From positions 868,001-932,000 of the forward strand of contig NZ_JAFEKF010000002.1 of assembly GCF_016888445.1 (NCBI RefSeq): a DNA stretch of 64,000 nucleotides. The letters are read 5' to 3'. Positions 58,355-64,000 of the stretch are shown here, piece by piece (position 1 is the first letter of the stretch; the number at the start of each line of letters is the position of its first letter). Made by a program: the position numbers and the translations under genes. The notes beneath the pieces are model-generated. The model did not search any database. It was not told the DNA's origin and saw only the letters and a list, made by a program, of their open reading frames with translations. The stretch is from Marinomonas ostreistagni. GTDB lineage: Bacteria > Pseudomonadota > Gammaproteobacteria > Pseudomonadales > Marinomonadaceae.

Positions 58355-58805
58355 GTTTACTCATCCTCGTGAGTTGAGTGGTGTCTTGTTGATCTAATTA
58401 TTGTTGTCTAGTGTGCCCAATATGCTCTTGCTCAGGGTGTGAGAGGAGCGCTATCGGTGTAATGGTTTCATTTCATTGTTGCGACACTCTGTTCCTATGA
58501 TGTTTTGTTGCGAGGGTGGGGCACGTCGGCGTTAATGCTTCTGTGAGTCATTGACCTAACAACATAAACTTCCTGAAAACATGTTTATTGTAGAATAAAA
58601 ATTTGTTTAGTCACCAGCCTGACTTCATAAAATGCGTAAGCAGATGACAAACTTGGTGTTTTATTTTAGTAGAACTATTTTGCTGATGTTGGCACGTCTA
58701 AAAAGCCCATATGACAAGGCTTTAACTCTAAGAGTAGAAGGTTCATTTGAGTTCGACAATAGTGCCAAGAGTAGGGAAAGGTAGTGTTTTGTCAACGTGA
58801 GCAAA
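58355..58805. other. 450-base gap without recognised gene
   Basis: AT-rich sequence between gdhB and the luxS terminator. It must hold the gdhB promoter on the minus strand. A short hairpin AAAGCC/GGCTTT lies near 58690-58715. No tRNA or small RNA was recognised, and no reading frame with a good start was seen. Confidence 0.5.
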
Positions 58806-58840
58806 TAAAAAGCCCAAACAAGGTTTTTGTTTGGGCTTTG
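58806..58840 (-). terminator. Terminator of luxS
   Basis: Thirteen-base perfect stem, AAAGCCCAAACAA/TTGTTTGGGCTTT, with a five-base loop. On the minus strand it is followed by TTTATTTGC. It lies 31 bases after the luxS stop. Confidence 0.95.
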
Positions 58841-58870
58841 ATGCTCTGTTAGAGGGCTTACAAAAGGGGG

Positions 58871-59383
58871 TTATGAGTGCTCAGCTAAAAACTCTTCGCT
58901 TAGGTAAAGCTCTTGGTTGCTGTTGACCTGGACGCCACGCTCTAGAACATTGCGCGCAATGTCTTTGGCTTCTTCAAGTGAGTGCATAGTGTAGGTGCCG
59001 CACTGGTATTCGTTTAGCTCTGGGATGTCTTCTTTCGCTGCCACATCAATCACATCTTGCATCGCGTCTTTCCAGCTTTGCGCTACTTTGTCTTCACTTG
59101 GTGTGCCGATCAGGCTCATGTAAAAACCAGTACGGCAACCCATTGGTGATAAGTCAATGATTTCCACAGAGTCACTGTTTAGGTGTTCACGCATGAAGCC
59201 AGCAAAAAGGTGTTCTAGGGTGTGAATGCCTTTTTCAGATAGGATCTCAGCATTAGGGATGCAAAAACGTAGATCGAATACGGTGATTGTGTCGCCCTTA
59301 GGTGTTTGCATGGTTTTGGCAACGCGAACCGCTGGAGCTTGCATACGCGTGTGATCTACGCGAAAGCTGTCTAATAATGGCAT
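58871..59383 (-). CDS. luxS: S-ribosylhomocysteine lyase
   Basis: A 170-residue iron enzyme of the activated methyl cycle. It splits S-ribosylhomocysteine into homocysteine and DPD, the AI-2 autoinducer precursor. Metal ligands are present: [10 protein letters not shown] (HxxxH) and the cysteine in [11 protein letters not shown]; the catalytic cysteine is in [13 protein letters not shown] at 59383 is preferred because AGGAGAG lies seven bases upstream and the family starts MPLLDSF; the frame continues upstream to 59458. It follows the YjeH-like gene by 52 bases on the same strand. No lsr AI-2 uptake genes are in the window. Confidence 0.97.
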   Translation of the reverse strand: MPLLDSFRVDHTRMQAPAVRVAKTMQTPKGDTITVFDLRFCIPNAEILSEKGIHTLEHLFAGFMREHLNSDSVEIIDLSPMGCRTGFYMSLIGTPSEDKVAQSWKDAMQDVIDVAAKEDIPELNEYQCGTYTMHSLEEAKDIARNVLERGVQVNSNQELYLSEEFLAEHS

Positions 59384-59435
59384 GTGTTCTCTCCTAAAAT
59401 CTCGATGATTTGAACCGAGGTGAATGTTGATAGGT

Positions 59436-60710
59436 TCATTGTACATGAATTTTATCATTGCACAGGGGCGGATGTTGAGTTTTTAGGTGCTCCCAGCCAA
59501 GTGCGACCACAAATACTGTCAGAGCAAAAAGCATGTTTTGACCGATGAAGAAAATCATCGCACCGCAGCTAATCGTCGCTAATACTGTCAACCAGCGCAG
59601 TTTGCTACCAAGCGTTTTGATGGCGGTGGCGCAGGTTAAAGTGTAGATCAGTAGAAAAGCCCCATTCGTCATTTCAATCAGCCATTCCATTTGTGTGCCA
59701 AACACTTCGATCGCAAGTAAAGACAGTGCACTGATAGCGCCGACTAACGCTACCGCACGAATAGGCGTGCCACGCTCAGAGAGTATGCCAAAGAAGCTTG
59801 GTAAGGCTTTTTGTGTCGACATGGTTTGCACCATGCGCGCAAATCCTAAGATGTACGTACCGACATTTGAAAAGGCAATGATATAAGCACCGAGTGCAAA
59901 CCAGCGTTGCGTGTTTTCGCCTAACAATGCACCCACTAGCAATGCTAGGGATTGGCTGTTGGTCAGCTCATCGCCATACACTTGATAACGGGCAACCATG
60001 AGTACCGTTGCGAGATAAAGCAAGACCACTAAACTAATACCGCCGAGTAGAGCAATAGGAAAGTCACGCTCTGGCTGTTTGAATTCTGCGCCCATGTGGG
60101 CCATGACTTCAATGCCAAGGAAACACCAAAAGATAGTGCCGGTGGCTAATAGCATGGTATCGAGGTCGTTCGGCTGCGATGGCAGGTGGATAGCAAGCGT
60201 CGCGACGTGAAGATCGCTCAACCAAAACAAGGTGATGATGGCGCTAATCAAACACACGACGACAGCGGTTTGAAAGTTTGCTGAATGCCTTAGGCCCGCC
60301 ACGGAAAAGATTAACATGCCGACGAGCGTGGCAAGACTCAGAGCGAAAATTGTATCAGCAGGCCAGTCGAGTAATACTGCGAGATAGGCTGCTGCGACTT
60401 TGATCGCCACGGCTGGCCCAACAAATAGGATGCTCAAAAACAGCCAGCCAGCGGCACGTTCTGCTTTTGCACCAAGTGTTTTGCCAATGTAATGCGCTGC
60501 GCCGCCGGCAGAAGGGAAGCGACTTCCCATGAGTGCAAACACAAACGCAATGGGAATGATGATGACGGCTGTCATGAGCCATGCGTAAAAGGCGAAGCTG
60601 CCGGCTTGTGCCACAGACATGGCGGGTAATATCATGAGTCCCGTGCCAACAAACGTTGTCACTGTCATAGCCATGCCTCGGATCGGCCCTAGAGTGCGCT
60701 GGTAATGCAT
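59436..60710 (-). CDS. YjeH-like amino-acid exporter (APC family)
   Basis: A 424-residue, 12-helix APC-family transporter. The sequence resembles E. coli YjeH, an exporter of methionine and branched-chain amino acids: [16 protein letters not shown] in helix one, [29 protein letters not shown], and [28 protein letters not shown] at 60710 is chosen by homology ([13 protein letters not shown]); the frame runs upstream to 60791. It is divergent from an Lrp/AsnC regulator, probably its controller, and is followed by luxS on the same strand. Confidence 0.85.
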   Translation of the reverse strand: MHYQRTLGPIRGMAMTVTTFVGTGLMILPAMSVAQAGSFAFYAWLMTAVIIIPIAFVFALMGSRFPSAGGAAHYIGKTLGAKAERAAGWLFLSILFVGPAVAIKVAAAYLAVLLDWPADTIFALSLATLVGMLIFSVAGLRHSANFQTAVVVCLISAIITLFWLSDLHVATLAIHLPSQPNDLDTMLLATGTIFWCFLGIEVMAHMGAEFKQPERDFPIALLGGISLVVLLYLATVLMVARYQVYGDELTNSQSLALLVGALLGENTQRWFALGAYIIAFSNVGTYILGFARMVQTMSTQKALPSFFGILSERGTPIRAVALVGAISALSLLAIEVFGTQMEWLIEMTNGAFLLIYTLTCATAIKTLGSKLRWLTVLATISCGAMIFFIGQNMLFALTVFVVALGWEHLKTQHPPLCNDKIHVQ

Positions 60711-60794
60711 CGTAATATTCCTAAAATGAGTAGCAACTGGATGGTGACAGTCTAAAATAAACGCTTTCTTTTTCGGCCTAGCAAAACGCACCCA

Positions 60795-60823
60795 TTGACC
60801 GTCAATCTGTGGTTTTGACCGTC
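60795..60823. promoter_or_regulatory. Direct repeat TTGACCGTC, 20-bp period (candidate Lrp-like operator)
   Basis: TTGACCGTC at 60795-60803 and again at 60815-60823, starts 20 bp apart, about two helical turns. The first copy is also part of ATTGAC-C-GTCAAT, a palindrome. It lies between the YjeH-like gene and the Lrp/AsnC gene. Its role as an operator is inferred from position. Confidence 0.55.
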
Positions 60824-60857
60824 GTTTTGTCTGTTTTCTATTAAATAAGGTACTTTG

Positions 60858-61295
60858 ATGACACTGGATCGTTACGACGACAAAATCGTGAAGCTGTTGG
60901 TTCAGGATGCGCGCTTATCAGTTTCTGACATCAGCCGGCAAGTGAATCTGTCGCGCTCGGCGGTGACCGATCGTATAAAACGCTTGGAGTTAGCAGGGGT
61001 TATTACGGGCTATCATGCTCACGTAAGACAGTCTCAAGAAAGTGCCGTGTCAGCTTATTTAGCGCTGACATTTAGACCGCTGTCGTGTGAGTTAATCCAG
61101 CCATATATAGAACAAGTGCCAGAAATCAAAATGGCACATTCTATTAGTGGCGATGTGGATCTGATGTTGTTGGTACAAGCTGACTCGATGCGCAGGTTGC
61201 ATGAAATTCGTCTAGACATGGACAGTTGGCCTAATATTGATAAGGTAGTCACTCACATGTGTCTTGCTAATCGCTTAGACCGCTTTGGCAACTGA
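60858..61295 (+). CDS. Lrp/AsnC family transcriptional regulator
   Basis: A 145-residue regulator. The N-terminal helix-turn-helix is ARLSVSDISRQVNLSRSAVTDRIKRLELAGVI, joined to a C-terminal RAM (ligand-binding, oligomerising) domain with ALTFRPLS and the GDVDLMLLVQA core. It probably controls the divergent exporter in response to an amino acid, such as methionine or leucine; that is inferred. ATG at 60858 is preferred over the adjacent TTG, with AAGG seven bases upstream. Confidence 0.9.
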   Translation: MTLDRYDDKIVKLLVQDARLSVSDISRQVNLSRSAVTDRIKRLELAGVITGYHAHVRQSQESAVSAYLALTFRPLSCELIQPYIEQVPEIKMAHSISGDVDLMLLVQADSMRRLHEIRLDMDSWPNIDKVVTHMCLANRLDRFGN

Positions 61296-61347
61296 GGTGG
61301 TCTTCTCGCCAATTTTCTTTACGGATAAGGAGTAGAGTCTGAAAGGG

Positions 61348-63075
61348 TTGGATTTTATCGAACGCTGGCGCAACAGGGAAATTGCGGCAGATGACCTGCT
61401 TTTGTTATCTGGCTTAGCGCTAATTTGTGGCGTGCTTAGCGGCCTCACCATGACTGGGCTGGTCGAGCTTGTGTCTTGGGTATCGTCGTCTTTATTACCA
61501 AATCATGCGGAAGATTATGAAGGGTTGGCGCCGGAATATAGATTCTTGTTGCCGGTTGTCGCTTGTGGGGTATTAGCGTTTATTTGGTATTGGATCCCGC
61601 AGCGTAATCGAGGTGTTGGCATTCCTTTTTTGGTTGAGCGCTTGAATTATCACCAAGGGCATTTGCCTTTCATTAATGCTTTGGTGCAGTTTGTCGGTGC
61701 CGTACTGTCATTGATTGGTGGCTTGTCGGTTGGTAAAGAAAGCCCAGCGGTGCATATCGGTGCGACATTCGGTAGTCAAATCGCACAGCGCTTCCGTTTA
61801 AGTTATATCGGAGTCGATACGCTTGTAGCGTCGGGTATTGCCGGGGCAATTTCAGCGGCTTTTCAGACACCTTTGGCTGGTGTGCTGTTTGCCTACGAGG
61901 TGATTTATCATGAATATCGTTTGCGTATGGTGCTACCCATTCTATTGTCTGCCATTGTGGCAACGGGTATTAGCCAAGGCTTATTAGGGCGCTTTGAATT
62001 ATTCGATCTACACACGCTGACGCTTCCTATCTACAACGTCGATATGTTAATGGCCTATGCGGTGCTTGCTTTGCTAGTGGTGTTGGCGTCGGCGGTATTC
62101 TATCAATTGCAACGTTTTTGCTGGACCTTAGCGCCAGTGCCAATGCCGATCCGCTTTATAACAGCCGGTGTGCTCACAGGGGCTGTAGGTATTCTAGTAC
62201 CGCAAGCACTCGGCAGCAGTTACGACACTTTAAACGCGCTGTTGCTTGGTGAAGCGTTAATGGTGCCTTTGTTACTGTTAGCATTTGCCAAGGTGTTTTT
62301 AACATCAACGGCTATTGGTCTAGGAATTCCTGGGGGAATGATCGGCCCGACATTTGTTATCGGTGGTTTGCTTGGCGCGCAGGTGTCCTTAATGGTTGAA
62401 ACCCCTATGCAGCCGATGGCGGAGATGACGCTATTTGTGTTGCTTGGCATGGCGTCGATGATGGCGACGGTGTTTCAGGCACCGTTAGCAGCGATTGTTG
62501 CGATTGTCGAAATGACCCACACCTCGCAGACCATTGGTCCTGCGATCTTGATTATTGTTGTCACCTGCACGGCTGTCCGTCTGTTATTGCATCAAGATTC
62601 GATTTTTGTGGAGCGAATGAACGCTTTAGGTTTGGTGTCTGAGTGGAGTCCAGTGCAGCGAGTATTGCGTCAGCATGATATCCGTGGTGTCGCCACTAGG
62701 ATCGAAATCATTCCTGAATTGCTTCATTTTGAACGAGTCCGTGATTTAGCTTCAAGTATGATAGACTATGGAGCAATACAGAAAGATGAGCGTTATATCA
62801 TTGTTTCTGTATCTGAAATGCTAGAAAAGCTGCAGGAGTTAGATGTCGGACCGCAACCTTGGTTAACGGCCAAGGATGATCGTCAAGCGATGGATGTGCT
62901 GCAGGCTGTCGTTGGTAAGCCGGTGCAGGTAGTTGACTCTACCTTGTCGCTCGCCGAACTGCTGTCTTGGTTGCATGAACACGAGCAACATCAAGTCTTA
63001 GTCAATTTTACCCAAAGCCAAGAGCTTTGGTTAGTAACATCCAAACAACTTGATCATATGTTATTGAAGGGGTAA
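61348..63075 (+). CDS. CLC-family chloride channel or transporter
   Basis: A 575-residue polytopic protein of the ClC family. The anion-site motifs are GVGIP (residues 89-93), where most relatives have GSGIP (the central serine is replaced by valine), GKESPAVHIG with the gating glutamate E131, and GIPGGMIGPTFVIG. About 150 residues at the C-terminus form a soluble, CBS-like region. Valine at the anion-site serine may alter selectivity. The start is uncertain: TTG at 61348 is the first accepted codon, but CTG at 61339 has AAGGAG at six bases. Confidence 0.88.
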   Translation: MDFIERWRNREIAADDLLLLSGLALICGVLSGLTMTGLVELVSWVSSSLLPNHAEDYEGLAPEYRFLLPVVACGVLAFIWYWIPQRNRGVGIPFLVERLNYHQGHLPFINALVQFVGAVLSLIGGLSVGKESPAVHIGATFGSQIAQRFRLSYIGVDTLVASGIAGAISAAFQTPLAGVLFAYEVIYHEYRLRMVLPILLSAIVATGISQGLLGRFELFDLHTLTLPIYNVDMLMAYAVLALLVVLASAVFYQLQRFCWTLAPVPMPIRFITAGVLTGAVGILVPQALGSSYDTLNALLLGEALMVPLLLLAFAKVFLTSTAIGLGIPGGMIGPTFVIGGLLGAQVSLMVETPMQPMAEMTLFVLLGMASMMATVFQAPLAAIVAIVEMTHTSQTIGPAILIIVVTCTAVRLLLHQDSIFVERMNALGLVSEWSPVQRVLRQHDIRGVATRIEIIPELLHFERVRDLASSMIDYGAIQKDERYIIVSVSEMLEKLQELDVGPQPWLTAKDDRQAMDVLQAVVGKPVQVVDSTLSLAELLSWLHEHEQHQVLVNFTQSQELWLVTSKQLDHMLLKG

Positions 63076-63077
63076 TC

Positions 63078-63500
63078 ATGCTTTGGGTTAAGGCGTTTCA
63101 TATTATTGCTGTGGTTTGTTGGTTTGCAGCGTTATTTTATTTGCCGAGGTTGTTTGTTTATCACGCTCAATCGTCTGATCAAGCGAGTATTGAGCGTTTT
63201 AAAATTATGGAGCGCAAGCTCTACCGTGGCATTATGACCCCGTCGGCGATTGCAACCGTCGTCTTGGGTTTTTGGCTGGTGTCTTACAGCTCAGATTATT
63301 ACTTCAGCTCGGGTTGGTTTCACGCCAAGCTTTTGCTCGTGGCGCTGCTGCTAGGATATCACCATGCGTGCGGTCGTCTGCTGAAGAAGTTTGCTCAGGA
63401 CCAAAATACTCATAGCCACAAATTCTATCGGTGGTTCAATGAGTTTCCAGTCTTAGTGCTGATTGGTGTCTGTATTCTAGTTGTGGTTAGACCGTTTTAA
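63078..63500 (+). CDS. hemJ: Protoporphyrinogen IX oxidase (HemJ type)
   Basis: A 140-residue, four-helix inner-membrane protein of the UPF0093/HemJ family, which oxidises protoporphyrinogen IX to protoporphyrin IX in haem synthesis. Family marks: WVKAFHIIAVVCWFAALFYLPRLFVYH with its conserved histidine, EMERKLY-like region (KIMERKLYRGIM), and HAKLLLVALLLGYHHAC. ATG starts two bases after the CLC stop and is 27 bases ahead of hemL. Confidence 0.93.
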   Translation: MLWVKAFHIIAVVCWFAALFYLPRLFVYHAQSSDQASIERFKIMERKLYRGIMTPSAIATVVLGFWLVSYSSDYYFSSGWFHAKLLLVALLLGYHHACGRLLKKFAQDQNTHSHKFYRWFNEFPVLVLIGVCILVVVRPF

Positions 63501-63527
63501 TTTACCGTTTTAAATTTGGATCCTATT

Positions 63528-64000
63528 ATGAGTCGTTCAGAAGATTTATATTCTCGCGCCCAAAAACACATTCCTGGCGGCGTTAACTCGCCAGTTCGAG
63601 CATTCAATGGAGTTGGGGGCTCGCCAGTCTTCTTCCAAAAAGGTGAAGGAGCGTACATTTACGACGAGGACGGAAACCGCTTTATCGATTATGTGGGATC
63701 TTGGGGGCCAATGATTTTGGGGCACCAACATCCTGATGTATTGGACGCAGTACGCAAACAATTGGATTTCGGCTTAAGCTTTGGTGCGCCTACGGCTGTG
63801 GAAACTACCATGGCTGAAAAAGTCTGTGAATTAGTGCCATCCATGGACATGGTGCGCATGGTGAACTCGGGTACCGAGGCGACTATGAGCGCGATTCGCT
63901 TGTCGCGCGGTTATACTGGCCGTGACAAAATCGTGAAGTTTGAGGGCTGCTACCACGGCCACTCTGATTCACTACTTGTGAAAGCCGGTTCTGGCGCCCT
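63528..64000 (+). CDS. hemL: Glutamate-1-semialdehyde 2,1-aminomutase, N-terminal part
   Basis: Partial gene running off the window; 157 complete codons are visible. The start is [19 protein letters not shown], followed by [18 protein letters not shown] and [19 protein letters not shown], diagnostic of GSA-AT. The PLP enzyme makes 5-aminolevulinate by the C5 pathway, the first committed step to haem. It is beside hemJ, which acts near the end of the same pathway, so haem genes are grouped here. The C-terminal part with the PLP-lysine is outside the window. Confidence 0.95.
   Translation, partial: MSRSEDLYSRAQKHIPGGVNSPVRAFNGVGGSPVFFQKGEGAYIYDEDGNRFIDYVGSWGPMILGHQHPDVLDAVRKQLDFGLSFGAPTAVETTMAEKVCELVPSMDMVRMVNSGTEATMSAIRLSRGYTGRDKIVKFEGCYHGHSDSLLVKAGSGA

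Noticed and set aside
58690..58715. Hairpin AAAGCC/GGCTTT in the gap before gdhB
   Set aside because: Short stem with no gene ending at it; too weak to call a terminator or small RNA.

Overview
The window is a gene-dense chromosomal segment of moderate G+C from a gammaproteobacterium, most likely a marine, Oceanospirillales-like relative of the pseudomonads. The evidence is the conserved gene orders lptM-lysA-dapF-DUF484-yigB, ftsB-ispD-ispF-truD-surE-pcm-nlpD-rpoS, pyrG-eno, divergent ahpA/serB and divergent ilvY/ilvC, together with the 1,606-residue NAD-type glutamate dehydrogenase, a short class I IlvC and HlyU. No tRNA, rRNA, CRISPR array, insertion sequence or prophage was seen. Most of it is core metabolism. 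The genus cannot be fixed from this sequence alone.

Layout. 1-1.1 kb: the 5' part of an ammonium transporter gene with a sigma-54 promoter and NtrC-like sites, then a cold-shock gene. 1.1-6.1 kb: a MarR regulator and a probable light-response locus, in which a three-gene operon (FAD oxidoreductase, TudS/DUF523-DUF1722 fusion, photolyase) is divergent from a LitR-like MerR regulator. The space between them carries four TTGTAYA boxes exactly 17 bp apart. 6.1-7.2 kb: two small membrane or envelope genes. 7.4-11.4 kb: lptM-lysA-dapF-DUF484-HAD phosphatase and trxA; xerC, often found in this cluster, is absent. 11.5-18.4 kb: an M23 peptidase, tyrS, tilS, fadL, a DUF6482 gene and an orphan ferredoxin-type reductase. 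18.6-28.5 kb: pyrG-eno, then the ftsB-to-rpoS run with a DUF368 gene inserted before nlpD. 28.5-36.7 kb: ahpA/serB, a HepT-like protein with an altered motif, the moaA-moaB-moeA operon, tesB, queG and a small unknown gene.

36.7-42.3 kb: branched-chain amino acid synthesis (ilvI-ilvH, ilvY divergent from ilvC), interrupted by a gene for an exported acidic coiled-coil protein of unknown role. 42.3-48.1 kb: a LysE exporter, chemoreceptor, SDR, alpha/beta hydrolase, HlyU and an MFS carrier. 48.3-58.4 kb: a short RNase J, argC, an SbmA-type transporter, argD and the large glutamate dehydrogenase. 58.9-61.3 kb: luxS downstream of a YjeH-like exporter, with a divergent Lrp/AsnC regulator and a direct repeat between them. 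61.3-64 kb: a CLC channel, hemJ and the 5' part of hemL.

The best candidate for an under-described system is the light-response locus with its periodic operator array and a predicted thionucleobase desulfurase co-transcribed with photolyase. Next come the HepT-like protein without a toxin/antitoxin partner, the YjeH-luxS-Lrp unit and the exported coiled-coil protein preceded by a start-stop element.
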